A program made the position numbers and the translations under genes. Shown here piece after piece: positions 8,071-16,790 of a stretch of DNA of 64,000 nucleotides (positions are counted from its first letter, which is position 1; each line of letters opens with the position of its first letter). The notes under the pieces were generated by a model that searched no databases, was not told the DNA's origin, and worked only from the letters and a program-made list of their open reading frames with translations. Source of the DNA: Flavobacterium sp. BFFFF2 (GTDB lineage Bacteria > Bacteroidota > Bacteroidia > Flavobacteriales > Flavobacteriaceae); assembly GCA_002256385.1 (NCBI GenBank), contig NKJD01000005.1, positions 1 to 64,000 of the forward strand. The letters run 5' to 3'.

Positions 8071-9054
8071 TTAATTGGTCAACAATGTTCCCAACAAAAA
8101 TCGGTCAGCCAAATAAAAAGTACTGTTCCCCTTTTGGAATTTCATTTTGCAAAGCGTAACAGTATGCAGAAAATCTGGGCCCGAGGTCGTAGTTTCCACT
8201 TCAATCCACCCCGAAATCGTACTTTCTCCATTTAATGCAATCCAACTTTCGTTTAAAGTAGGCGATGAGGGCAATGTAGCAGCGCAATAATAACTAGGAC
8301 TGATGAGGCCATTTATATAATTTCGGTAAATTACTTTATTGGCATCGTCAAGTACAATGATTCTAGGCGCACCAGCAGCGGTAACGCTTGAAGCAAATGC
8401 CGTGGCAGGAGTAGCTAAATTCAATTCAATACTTTCGCTCACATTGCAAGCAAAAATGCGCTGCACTGAGCAAGGAATAGTAGTCAACGTAAGCCCAAAA
8501 TTAAACGAGGGTTTTGTCACGTTGGTTTGGTAATCGCCATAGGTGTAATCATAAGCCCAAACCACTTGGCCATTTGGGGTATCCCATGTTAAATTCCGAA
8601 ATACTATATTGTGTTTGTACCCAGTAATTCTTGTTGCATTGGTATTGTTATCAAACGTTTTTATGGCCGTTGAAGTAATTAATACCACCCCGTTGGTAGC
8701 CACCCATTCTTGTTGTACTTGGGGTGTAGTACTTGGTAATGTAGGACAAATATTGGCGCTTCCTACCGAGCCGTTATATGATCTGTAAATGACTCTTTCC
8801 GTGCTGCTTAAATTAACAACGATCGGATTGTTTGCCATTGTTTCATCATTTGCAAATTTGGTTAGCGGAATGTCAAGGATCAATAATTCTGTGCCGTTAT
8901 TTTTATATAACAAATTATTGGTCGAGCAACTTTGCACCAAAACACTCGTGAAATTAATTGATTTTACCTCTAATTTTCCGTCATCACAATTGGTACACAG
9001 TACAGTAATAATTGCAATTAAAAATAGGCGGCACGCCAAGTATAAGGACTTCAT
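8071..9054 (-). CDS. lipoprotein with two internal repeats, unknown function
   Basis: Predicted 327-residue lipoprotein. I use the ATG at 9054, not the upstream one at 9099, because the upstream start would overlap the helicase gene and bury the signal peptide. The N-terminus has a hydrophobic stretch ending LCTNC, a lipobox-like site with Cys about residue 23. The mature protein is an internal duplication: VIYRSYNG, a Cys, a TLPS segment and EWVATNG in the first half match VIYRNYING, a Cys, TLPSSP and SWIALNG in the second. Each half has paired cysteines. I do not recognise the family; it is probably a surface or periplasm-facing outer-membrane lipoprotein. It lies 10 bp after the helicase gene. 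Confidence 0.75.
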   Translation of the reverse strand: MKSLYLACRLFLIAIITVLCTNCDDGKLEVKSINFTSVLVQSCSTNNLLYKNNGTELLILDIPLTKFANDETMANNPIVVNLSSTERVIYRSYNGSVGSANICPTLPSTTPQVQQEWVATNGVVLITSTAIKTFDNNTNATRITGYKHNIVFRNLTWDTPNGQVVWAYDYTYGDYQTNVTKPSFNFGLTLTTIPCSVQRIFACNVSESIELNLATPATAFASSVTAAGAPRIIVLDDANKVIYRNYINGLISPSYYCAATLPSSPTLNESWIALNGESTISGWIEVETTTSGPDFLHTVTLCKMKFQKGNSTFYLADRFLLGTLLTN

Positions 9055-9064
9055 AATCCGTGAT

Positions 9065-10414
9065 TTATTTCTTTTTTGCACTTCTTTTTCTTTCAACACC
9101 GCGGTTGGTAGGCTTGGTTTTCCGTGGGTTTCTTTTGCCTGGGCCTCCCAAATTTACCTTCTTGTTTTTGTCTGATTTTTCATGAAAGGCAGCACCCTCA
9201 GAAGGTTTTGGCCTTTTGAGTAAGAATTTGATCTTCTTTTTATCAATTTCAAAATCCATCTTTCTCGTTGAAATCTCAAGATCAGTTGGACAAACCATTG
9301 GGGTTACTTCTTGGTCCATGAATAGTTGGATTTCAATCCAAAATTCCATTTCATAAGGCGCAATCAAACTGACTGCTTCGCCCGTTTTTTCGGCCCTACC
9401 TGTACGGCCAATGCGGTGGATATAATATTCGGGGCTTTGTGGCAATTCAATATTTACTACATGGCTAATGTCACGAATATCTAAACCACGTGCCATGACA
9501 TCAGTGGTAATAATGCCCCGGAGGTTTTTTTCTTGAAATTGTGCCAAGGTTTGCAAACGGTAATTTTGCGATTTATTGGAGTGCAATACGCCCCAACGTC
9601 CTGGTTCCCATTCCTCTAATTTTTCAAATAGCAAATCAGCCGTCCGTTTTCCTGAAACAAAAAGCAACACGCGCTCCCATTGCGGGTCTTTTAGCTGTTG
9701 CTCGATGTAATTTATCTTGGTATAAAAATTGGGAATTTCAACGAATTGTTGGTTAATTTGTTCCAATGGCGTGCCCGAAGGAGCCAACGAAACTTCAACA
9801 GGGAGGTTGAAAAAAGTATCGAGCATTTCATCCACTTCGTCGGTCATGGTGGCCGAAAACAAGATGTTTTGTCTTTTGTTTTTCAATAAATCGAGCAAGG
9901 TGGTCATTTGATGCCGGAAGCCTTGGCTCAAAATTTCATCAAATTCGTCGATCACTAATTTTTGTAGCGAATCAAAACGCAAGTAGCCATCCAATGACAA
10001 ATCCATTAAGCGGCCGGGCGTGCCAACCAAAAAATCGACGCCACCAGTTAATATGTCTTTTTGGGTGTTGATGTTGGTTCCACCATAGACCCCAAAAGTC
10101 CTAATGGTCATAAATTGCGTCAATTGCGTCACCACTTCAACTACTTGGACAACCAACTCGCGGGTTGGTACAACGACCAACACACGAGGTGCGTCTGTTT
10201 GTTGAAAACGCCACTGTTTAAAAATGGGCAATAAATAGGCCAGCGTTTTTCCCGTTCCTGTTTGGGCAATGCCGATTACATCTTTCCCAGACATGATGAC
10301 TGGAAATGCCCTTTGTTGAATGGGGGTAGGTGTAATCAGACCCCACTCGTCAAGCGCTTTTTGCAAGGCTTTGGGTAAATCAAAATCAGTAAAAGAGGGC
10401 GTTGATAGTTCCAT
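9065..10414 (-). CDS. DEAD-family ATP-dependent RNA helicase (DEFD motif)
   Basis: 449-residue RhlE/DeaD-like helicase. Motifs in order: Q-motif region TPIQQRAFPV (residues about 29-38), motif I AQTGTGKT, PTRELV, GTPGRL, motif II DEFD in place of DEAD, SAT in FSATMTD, and HRIGRTGRAE. The C-terminal tail after residue about 385 is rich in Lys and Arg, as expected for RNA binding. These enzymes unwind short RNA duplexes in ribosome assembly and mRNA turnover. The Asp-Glu pair that binds magnesium is kept in DEFD, so activity is likely. It has its own promoter and may be co-transcribed with the lipoprotein 10 bp downstream. Confidence 0.93.
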   Translation of the reverse strand: MELSTPSFTDFDLPKALQKALDEWGLITPTPIQQRAFPVIMSGKDVIGIAQTGTGKTLAYLLPIFKQWRFQQTDAPRVLVVVPTRELVVQVVEVVTQLTQFMTIRTFGVYGGTNINTQKDILTGGVDFLVGTPGRLMDLSLDGYLRFDSLQKLVIDEFDEILSQGFRHQMTTLLDLLKNKRQNILFSATMTDEVDEMLDTFFNLPVEVSLAPSGTPLEQINQQFVEIPNFYTKINYIEQQLKDPQWERVLLFVSGKRTADLLFEKLEEWEPGRWGVLHSNKSQNYRLQTLAQFQEKNLRGIITTDVMARGLDIRDISHVVNIELPQSPEYYIHRIGRTGRAEKTGEAVSLIAPYEMEFWIEIQLFMDQEVTPMVCPTDLEISTRKMDFEIDKKKIKFLLKRPKPSEGAAFHEKSDKNKKVNLGGPGKRNPRKTKPTNRGVERKRSAKKK

Positions 10415-10445
10415 AAATAGGGCACAGGGTCATTTTTGACCGCCG

Positions 10446-10475
10446 CAAAGGTACACAAGCCTAACAGACTTCCAA
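10446..10475 (-). promoter_or_regulatory. promoter of DEAD-family helicase
   Basis: On the minus strand, TACCTTTG (10446-10453) fits TAnnTTTG exactly, and a TTGG (10472-10475) 18 bp upstream is a one-mismatch -33 box. It lies between the M1 peptidase stop and the helicase start. Confidence 0.5.
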
Positions 10476-10479
10476 GCCT

Positions 10480-12573
10480 TTAGTTTTTGGCGATCCAATT
10501 TTTTGCTTTTTCACGCGCCTCCAGACTCACTTTCGCTACTAATTGATTCAATAATTCGACACCTTGCGCTTGGTCCTTTATGGTTTTAAGTTTTTCTTTT
10601 GTAAATTGCACAAATTGCCATTTAAAATGCGCCAAACCCTCCATTAATTGAATGAGCGCCGTTTCATTGCTCGGATGCAATAAGAGTAAGTTAGTAATAG
10701 CCTCCTGACGTACCGAGGTTTCATAACGGTTCGTACAAAATTGTTCCAATTCTTCTCTATAGTTTTCTGTAGCATCGGCATTGTACAAATCAGATCCTAT
10801 GGCCAAAGTCAAAAAAGTAATGCGCAGCGATTTATCAGGTAATCCAACTATGTTTTGAAACCGCTCCAAGTACATTTTGCGCTGGTCGGGAAATAATTTC
10901 CACAAGTGCATTAAGGCAATTTCTTGGGTTTCGTAACTCGGATCACTGAGTAATTGTTCATACTTGGTTCTGAATGCTTCCGGAAAATCACCAATAAATT
11001 CGGCCAACGCCTGCCGAACTTCAAGGTCTTTGCAGTCCAATGCGGCTTCTATGATTTCCTTCTTTTGTTCAAAAGGCTGCTCTCGAAATTGAAATAAAAC
11101 TTCGTTTTTCAACGGATAATAGGCGTTGGATGTCATTACATTTAAAGCTTCGCTCGAATTTAATGAACTACCACTTCTCGATTTTTGCAATTGAAGCAAT
11201 TGCTTGATTTGCGCGTTCTTTTGAAGTAATTCCAAAGCGTGATCCCAAGGAAATTGGGCACTTTCAAGCCATTCTTTTTGAAACAAATCGGTATCTAGTT
11301 GGCTTGTTTCACGTACTATTTTTAAAAAATCATCGGTAGTTACCGTGCCGAATGCATACTTTTTTAAATAGGTTCGAATGCATTTTTTCCATTTTTTGTC
11401 ACCCATTTTTTGGTGCAAATCAAACAAAGCCCAAGCCCCTTTTTGGTAATAAGATAAAGATGAAGCTTTTTCACTTAATATGGGAATGCTGTCGTGTTTG
11501 GCATTGTTTTTCAAGGCGACGGCATGGCGGTACATTTGATAGTAAAAATAATCATCACCAAATAATTTACGTTCGGCCAATAGAGCAAAATAGGTGGCAA
11601 AACCTTCTTGCAACCAATGATGTTTGCCTGAATGTGCGGTTACCAAATCGCCAAACCATTGGTGGGCGAGCTCATGAGCGTTCACATTGCTGTAGCGGCG
11701 GTCATTGTACCCAATACTATCAACCACAAAGTCTTGCGCAAATAGGGTAGAGGTGGTATTTTCCATGCCGGCATACAAAAAGTCGCGAACGGGAATTTGC
11801 CGGTACACTTTCCAAGGATAGGGCACGCCCGTTTCTGCTTCGAGGATATCAAAGATTTCTTTGGAATGGCGGTAAGTGGGTTCCCAATGTGCTTCGTCTC
11901 CTTTGGCCACATACATGGCAATCGGCACACCTGATTTACTTTTGATGGTTTGGTTCCAAAATTGCCCCACGGCCAACATGAGCAAATAACTACTCATGGG
12001 TTTTTCCATAGCGTATTGCCAGGTTATACTGCCATCGGCTCCGTGCTTTTCCGTTTGGAGTGACCCATTTGAGTAAGCCTGATATCGACTGTCAGCCGTA
12101 ATAGCGACTGAAAACACCACTTTTTCTGTAGGATCGTCAAAGCTAGGCACCCAATTGCTGCTGTATTTTCCTTGTCCTTGGGTCCAAATTTGCTGGTCAA
12201 AACGGCTGTGATCTAAAAAATCTCCCCAAAAATAGAGGGCTTGCTTGGGTTGTCCATGGTAGTCAATAACCAGTTTATTGGGGCCCACTTGATAGGGTGG
12301 AATCACGGTTATTAGTTGCTTTTTATAATCATATTTTGCCGAGACATTGTTTAAAGAAACACGATCAATTTGCAAATTTCTGGCATCAATTTTTAAAGTA
12401 TCATTTATTGATTTTACCCAAAAAGTATAGGCTACAGAACCGATAATTTGTTTATTCTCGGGGATAAACTTCACTTGAATATTACCACTAATTACATCGG
12501 GCGAAAGTTGCCTTTGTCCCCGTAAAGAAAAGACGGCTGACAAACCGATAAAACAAAGCAAATAGAATTTCAT
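10480..12573 (-). CDS. M1 family zinc aminopeptidase, exported
   Basis: 697-residue M1 (gluzincin) peptidase. I use the ATG at 12573 since it begins a clean signal peptide (KFYLLCFIGLSAVFSL), ending near GQ; the ATG nine codons upstream would overlap kdsC. Counting from that upstream ATG, the exopeptidase motif GMEN is at 278-281, the zinc motif HELAH at 309-313 and the third ligand Glu332 in LQEGFATY. The C-terminal part is helical and HEAT-like. It removes N-terminal residues from peptides, probably in the periplasm. It follows kdsC by 10 bp, so they share a transcript. No type IX sorting domain is seen. Confidence 0.95.
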   Translation of the reverse strand: MKFYLLCFIGLSAVFSLRGQRQLSPDVISGNIQVKFIPENKQIIGSVAYTFWVKSINDTLKIDARNLQIDRVSLNNVSAKYDYKKQLITVIPPYQVGPNKLVIDYHGQPKQALYFWGDFLDHSRFDQQIWTQGQGKYSSNWVPSFDDPTEKVVFSVAITADSRYQAYSNGSLQTEKHGADGSITWQYAMEKPMSSYLLMLAVGQFWNQTIKSKSGVPIAMYVAKGDEAHWEPTYRHSKEIFDILEAETGVPYPWKVYRQIPVRDFLYAGMENTTSTLFAQDFVVDSIGYNDRRYSNVNAHELAHQWFGDLVTAHSGKHHWLQEGFATYFALLAERKLFGDDYFYYQMYRHAVALKNNAKHDSIPILSEKASSLSYYQKGAWALFDLHQKMGDKKWKKCIRTYLKKYAFGTVTTDDFLKIVRETSQLDTDLFQKEWLESAQFPWDHALELLQKNAQIKQLLQLQKSRSGSSLNSSEALNVMTSNAYYPLKNEVLFQFREQPFEQKKEIIEAALDCKDLEVRQALAEFIGDFPEAFRTKYEQLLSDPSYETQEIALMHLWKLFPDQRKMYLERFQNIVGLPDKSLRITFLTLAIGSDLYNADATENYREELEQFCTNRYETSVRQEAITNLLLLHPSNETALIQLMEGLAHFKWQFVQFTKEKLKTIKDQAQGVELLNQLVAKVSLEAREKAKNWIAKN

Positions 12574-12583
12574 TTTATTCAAA

Positions 12584-13111
12584 CTAAAAAAAGGCTCCAT
12601 CTGCTTCTACATCCCAATTTCCTTGCACTTTCAGCACTTGCTCAATCAGATCTCGAACGGCACCTCGTCCGCCATTGCGGTGCGAAATATAATGCGATAT
12701 TTTTTTGATTTCTGGAATGGCATCTTGCGGACAACTGGCCAAACCCGTCATTTTCATCACTTGGTAATCGGGTATGTCATCACCCATATAAGCAACAGAC
12801 TGTGGATCAATTTGTTGTTCAATACAAAATGTATGGAAGTCAGCCACTTTGTCTTTTGACCCTAAAATAATATGTTTAATGCCTAAATTGTGCAATCGAA
12901 TGCGCACCCCATCATTAAACCCGCCCGATAAAATTAAAATAGGATACCCTTTTTCAGTAGCTGCTTTTAGTGCAAAACCATCTCGGATATGCATACTGCG
13001 CAACAACTGTCCTTCGTCGGTTACCAACACAGTGCCATCGGTTAAAACCCCGTCTACATCAAACACAAAGGCACGTACCTTTTGTAGTTTTGTCTTATAA
13101 TTTTCAGCCAT
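12584..13111 (-). CDS. kdsC: KdsC-type HAD phosphatase
   Basis: 175-residue HAD phosphatase without a large cap, the KdsC/YrbI form. The nucleophile loop is FVFDVDGVLTDG (residues about 15-26), motif II is LSGG, and the acidic loop is YMGDDIPDY (residues about 108-116). KdsC removes phosphate from KDO-8-phosphate in LPS core synthesis; the family also includes close paralogues acting on neuraminate or related sugar acids, and no other kds gene is in this window. It is the first gene of a two-gene unit with the M1 peptidase. Confidence 0.88.
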   Translation of the reverse strand: MAENYKTKLQKVRAFVFDVDGVLTDGTVLVTDEGQLLRSMHIRDGFALKAATEKGYPILILSGGFNDGVRIRLHNLGIKHIILGSKDKVADFHTFCIEQQIDPQSVAYMGDDIPDYQVMKMTGLASCPQDAIPEIKKISHYISHRNGGRGAVRDLIEQVLKVQGNWDVEADGAFF

Positions 13112-13736
13112 TTTTCAATGATAAAATAAAACACGAAAGTAGCAAAGTTTGGGGGAATTATGTTTGTAAAGTTGGAATGTTTATAAAGTTTGAATGTTTG
13201 GAATGTTTGTAAAGTTTGAATGTTTGTAATGTTTGTAAAGTGGAAATGTTTGTAAAGTGGAAATGTTTGGAATGTTGGAATGTTTGGAATGTTGGAATGT
13301 TTGGAATGTTGGAATGTTGGAATGTTTTAATGTTTGTAATGTTTGGAATGTTTGAATGTGGGCATGTTTGAATGTATTTGGTAATAGTATAGATTACGGC
13401 ATGAGTTTCAAAAAACACGAAAGTATTGTTGAATATCAATGTTTTGCGTTAAAATCTGTTTTGATATTTTAAACCATAATTTATATTATGTAAAATAGAA
13501 AAAAGGCATCACCTTTTTAGTTGGAATGTTCGAAATTTAGAATGCTGGAAAGATTAATAAAAATTGTCGAGATTTTAGACCCTGAATGTTACGGTTATCA
13601 AAATATTTAGTGTTTCAGCCAACTAAAAGACAATGCGAATTTAATAATTTCTAAAATTAAGACCCTAAAAGCTCTTTACCTCATAAAAATTTGAGACGCT
13701 ACTTTACAAACATTACAACTTTAAAAACTGATAAAT
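13112..13736. other. 625-bp intergenic region with minisatellite
   Basis: It holds the GGAATGTTT-type minisatellite (13160-13380) and otherwise low-complexity AT-rich sequence. The open frames across the minisatellite encode only His/Asn/Phe/Thr-rich repeats and are not genes. No promoter or RNA gene is evident. Confidence 0.7.
13160..13380. repeat. GGAATGTTT minisatellite
   Basis: About 220 bp of imperfect 8-10-bp units built on GGAATGTTT, GTAAAGTTT and GGAATGTT. The central part alternates GGAATGTT and GGAATGTTT in order. An inverted copy of the TGTTTGTAATGTTTGTAAAG unit lies at 13701-13722, on the other side of the intergenic region. Confidence 0.88.
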
Positions 13737-14429
13737 TCACCAATCAATTTTCCGATTATATTGTTCCTCTAAAAACAAATTACATCTACTAAAATGCTGA
13801 TTACCAAACCAAAAACCACGATTGGCACTTAACGGCGACGGATGACCCGCATTCAGTATTAGGTGTTTTATTTGGTCAATCACCTTTCCTTTTTTTTGCG
13901 CAAAGCCGCCCCAAAGCATAAAAACTATGGGGTGTTTGCTTTGATTCAATTGTTGAATCACTGCATCCGTGAAATCTTCCCAACCTTGCTTCTGGTGGCT
14001 GCCAGCTTGGCCTTCGCGCACCGTTAAAGTGGCATTGAGCAATAAGACACCTTGTTTAGCCCAGCGGGTCAAATTGCCTGAATTGGGTATCGGAATGCCA
14101 AGATCTTGTTTCAATTCTTTGAGAATATTTTTCAAAGAAGGTGGAAATGCTTGACTGTCATTTACCGAAAAACACAAACCATGCGCCTGCCCTGCTCCAT
14201 GATACGGATCTTGGCCTAGAATAACAACTTTAACGTCATCAATAAGGCACAAATCAAAGGCTGCAAAAATTTGATTTTTAGGTGGATAACAACTATTTTG
14301 CTCGTATTCTTGTTGCACAAACGCAGCCAATTGTTCATATTTTGGGCTTTCAAGTTCCTTGCTTAAAGCTTGCTGCCAACTTGGTTCCAGCGCTGAAAAT
14401 AACTTGTTCATGCGGTTCATTTCTTTCAT
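13737..14429 (-). CDS. ung: uracil-DNA glycosylase
   Basis: 230-residue family 1 uracil-DNA glycosylase. The water-activating loop LGQDPYHG is at about residues 71-78 (Asp74) and the Leu-loop HPSPLS at 196-201, both invariant in Ung. It removes uracil from DNA to start base-excision repair. The start could be 14429, 14420 or 14411 (three closely spaced ATGs); the domain is complete with any of them. A TATTTTTG -7 element at 14447-14454 on the minus strand is its likely promoter. It is a single gene, divergent from ribD. Confidence 0.97.
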   Translation of the reverse strand: MKEMNRMNKLFSALEPSWQQALSKELESPKYEQLAAFVQQEYEQNSCYPPKNQIFAAFDLCLIDDVKVVILGQDPYHGAGQAHGLCFSVNDSQAFPPSLKNILKELKQDLGIPIPNSGNLTRWAKQGVLLLNATLTVREGQAGSHQKQGWEDFTDAVIQQLNQSKHPIVFMLWGGFAQKKGKVIDQIKHLILNAGHPSPLSANRGFWFGNQHFSRCNLFLEEQYNRKIDW

Positions 14430-14508
14430 TTTACGTTCAATAGCTGCAAAAATAGACTAATAAAAGAATCAATTTGGTAGAGGCTAAAATACGCAAGATA
14501 AATTGGAT

Positions 14509-14516
14509 TAATTTTG
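14509..14516 (+). promoter_or_regulatory. -7 element immediately before ribD
   Basis: TAATTTTG matches TAnnTTTG and ends only 4 bp before the ribD ATG at 14521. If used, the transcript would be leaderless or nearly so. No good -33 box is at the usual distance. Confidence 0.35.
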
Positions 14517-14520
14517 CACT

Positions 14521-15579
14521 ATGACTCATGACGTCCTTATTATGCATCGCTGCCTGGAACTTGCCAAGCAAGCTTTAGGCAACACCTACCCCAACCCGAT
14601 GGTTGGTTCGGTACTAGTGGTAAACAACCAAATTATTGGCGAAGGCTGGCACCATCAAGCAGGGACGCCTCATTCCGAGGTGCATGCCATCGGTTCGGTG
14701 TCCGATGTGTCCTTATTGAACAAAGCCACGCTATACGTGAGTTTAGAACCTTGTAGTCACCACGGCCGAACGCCGCCCTGTGCCGATCTCATTATTCAAT
14801 CGGGCATTCCAAGGGTAGTTGTCGCAACACTTGACCCCAATCCGTTGGTGGCAGGCCAAGGAATTCAGCGATTGCGCGATCACGGGATCGAAGTAATCAT
14901 CGGTGTTTTAGAAGCGCAAGCCCGCTATTTGAACCGCCGATTTTTTACGTTTCATGAACAAAAAAGACCGTATATAGTGCTCAAATGGGCCCAATCGGAA
15001 GATGGATTCATGGCACCTACACAGCAAGAAATGGGTCAACCTTTTTGGCTAACGGGCACCCTGTCACGACTCAGGGTGCATCAATGGCGCACACAAGAAG
15101 CAGCTATTTTGGTAGGCACCCAAACCGTTTTGGCCGACAATCCGTCATTGACAGCCCGCGACTGGGCTGGAAACCAGCCATTACGGCTCTTTTTAGATGC
15201 AACGGGAAAAGTTCCTTCTGATGCCAAATTGCGAATAGAACCTTTTAATACCTTGGTTTTTACCCAAAATAAAAACTACATTGAAACTGATTTTTTAAAG
15301 CGGGAAATCTGTACTTTTGACCAAACCCTATGGACACAATTGTTCCGTCGGCTGTGGGAATTAGGGATCAGTTCCGTGCTCATTGAAGGAGGTAGACATA
15401 CGTTGCAATCCATTATTGATGAACAAATTTGGGATGAAGCACGTATTTTTACAGCCCCCAAAACCATTCAAAATGGGATTAAATCACCAGCAATTCAGGG
15501 AAAAATTATAAATAGAGAAACAATAGAAAACGATCAATTAGTTTATTTGCATCCATATGATTACGACCATCATTTTTGA
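14521..15579 (+). CDS. ribD: bifunctional riboflavin biosynthesis protein RibD
   Basis: 352-residue RibD. The N-terminal deaminase domain (residues about 1-145) has the zinc site HSE (51-53) and the PCSHHGRTPPC pair, Cys78 and Cys87. The C-terminal domain (about 147-350) is the NADPH-dependent reductase, with VGTQTVLADNPSLTAR and IEGG motifs. It carries out the second and third steps of riboflavin synthesis. It starts a tight plus-strand run: the HAD gene begins 23 bp before its stop, then YigZ and the OmpA-family gene. No other rib genes and no FMN riboswitch are seen here. Confidence 0.97.
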   Translation: MTHDVLIMHRCLELAKQALGNTYPNPMVGSVLVVNNQIIGEGWHHQAGTPHSEVHAIGSVSDVSLLNKATLYVSLEPCSHHGRTPPCADLIIQSGIPRVVVATLDPNPLVAGQGIQRLRDHGIEVIIGVLEAQARYLNRRFFTFHEQKRPYIVLKWAQSEDGFMAPTQQEMGQPFWLTGTLSRLRVHQWRTQEAAILVGTQTVLADNPSLTARDWAGNQPLRLFLDATGKVPSDAKLRIEPFNTLVFTQNKNYIETDFLKREICTFDQTLWTQLFRRLWELGISSVLIEGGRHTLQSIIDEQIWDEARIFTAPKTIQNGIKSPAIQGKIINRETIENDQLVYLHPYDYDHHF

Positions 15580-16165
15580 TTTTGGCGACATTTTTCTGAA
15601 TCTACAAAAAGAAGCATCTTTAGAGGCTTTCCGGAAATTAGGTTTAGATGGTCCAAACGACATTTTATTAAAACAAAACGATTTATTCGAAAAAGGCGTG
15701 ATTTCTGAAATGGAGTTTCTCGAGTCATTTCAACAATTTATTCCCAACACACCAGTGTACAAAATCAAAGAGGCCTGGAACCAAATTATTGGCGATTTTC
15801 CTTTGTACCGTTTGGAATTTTTGCAAATGCTGTCGCAAAAATACACCTTGTTTTTGTTGACCAATACCGATTCCATTCACATCCAGCATTTTGAAGAAAG
15901 CGTGGGCATGTCATTTTACACCGATTTTTACCGTTGCTTCAAAAAGATATACTATTCATACGAAATGGGCTTGCGAAAACCCAATCCGGACATTTACACC
16001 ACCATTTTAAATCAACAAGATTTAAACCCTAAGCGCACTTTGTTTGTCGATGACAAAAAAGAAAATACCGATGCGGCTGAAGCTCTGGGGCTTCAAGTTT
16101 GGAATTTGCAGGTAGGCGAGCAAGATGTGGTGCAGCTATTTGATCAAAAGCAACTGTCATTTTAA
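15557..16165 (+). CDS. HAD family hydrolase
   Basis: 202-residue haloacid dehalogenase-superfamily protein. The nucleophile motif at the N-terminus reads IIFDFGDIFLN (residues about 5-15), with Asp8 as nucleophile and Asp/Gly spacing variant (DFGD rather than DxDxT). Motif II is LLTNTDS near residue 99, and motif IV is FVDDKKENTDAA near 172. A helical cap occupies residues about 18-85. It resembles small-molecule phosphatases of the YihX/epoxide hydrolase N-terminal type. The start overlaps ribD by 23 bp, so it is co-translated. A link to riboflavin is possible, because the pathway needs a phosphatase between RibD and RibH that is often a HAD protein, but the sequence does not show it. Confidence 0.88.
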   Translation: MITTIIFDFGDIFLNLQKEASLEAFRKLGLDGPNDILLKQNDLFEKGVISEMEFLESFQQFIPNTPVYKIKEAWNQIIGDFPLYRLEFLQMLSQKYTLFLLTNTDSIHIQHFEESVGMSFYTDFYRCFKKIYYSYEMGLRKPNPDIYTTILNQQDLNPKRTLFVDDKKENTDAAEALGLQVWNLQVGEQDVVQLFDQKQLSF

Positions 16166-16177
16166 AATAGCATACAA

Positions 16178-16777
16178 GTGGACACCTATTTCACTTTGGC
16201 TGAACCAGCTCCAATGGCGCTTTTTAAAGACAAGAACAGTAAATTTTTGGGCTTCGCTTTTCCCATTCAAACCGACACAGAAATCAAAGGAATTCTTGAC
16301 TCTTTGCGCAAGGCCCATCCGGGAGCGGTCCATGTTTGTTGGGCAGCACAATGGGGAACGCAAACTGTGTTTCAACGGGCCAATGACGATGGCGAGCCAG
16401 CGCACACAGCGGGCACTCCCCTTTTGGGTCAATTGGTTTCGTTTAATTTGACACAGACTTTGTTGGCGGTAGTTCGCTATTATGGCGGCGTCAAATTGGG
16501 GGTTTCTGGTTTAATCAATGCCTATAAAACGGCAGGCAAAGAAGTGCTGAATGGGGCGCAAATTATTGAAAAACAGCTAGAAACCACTTTTGAGATTCTT
16601 TCGGACTATCCGAATATGAGCAAAGCTTTGCGATTCATAAAAGAAAAAAATTTGCGACTCATTGAACAACAACTTGAAGAAGAATGCCGTTGGGTGGTTG
16701 CGGTTCGAAAAAGCCGAACCGAAGAAATGGAAGCTGCCTTGCAAGCAGCGTATGGCTTGCGTTTTACTACGCAATAA
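16178..16777 (+). CDS. YigZ/IMPACT family protein
   Basis: 199-residue YigZ-like protein. The start is a GTG at 16178: the family's N-terminus (M-D-T-Y-x-T-x-A-E-P) begins exactly there, while the next ATG would cut into it. The N-terminal UPF0029/IMPACT domain has KNSKFLGFAFPI and the conserved DDGEPAHTAGTPLL (about residues 71-84), followed by VVRYYGGVKLGVSGLI. The C-terminal part is the smaller DUF1949-type domain. The function in bacteria is not settled; eukaryotic IMPACT regulates the Gcn2 kinase. It is the third gene of the ribD run. Confidence 0.93.
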   Translation: MDTYFTLAEPAPMALFKDKNSKFLGFAFPIQTDTEIKGILDSLRKAHPGAVHVCWAAQWGTQTVFQRANDDGEPAHTAGTPLLGQLVSFNLTQTLLAVVRYYGGVKLGVSGLINAYKTAGKEVLNGAQIIEKQLETTFEILSDYPNMSKALRFIKEKNLRLIEQQLEEECRWVVAVRKSRTEEMEAALQAAYGLRFTTQ

Positions 16778-16790
16778 ATGAAGATGGGCA

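Noticed and set aside
9055..9099. N-terminal extension of the two-repeat lipoprotein
   Set aside because: It overlaps the helicase gene and would put charged residues ahead of an otherwise complete lipoprotein signal.
13158..13439. 93-residue open frame (minus) across the minisatellite
   Set aside because: It encodes only His/Asn/Phe/Thr-rich repeats that follow the DNA repeat; no start context or domain.
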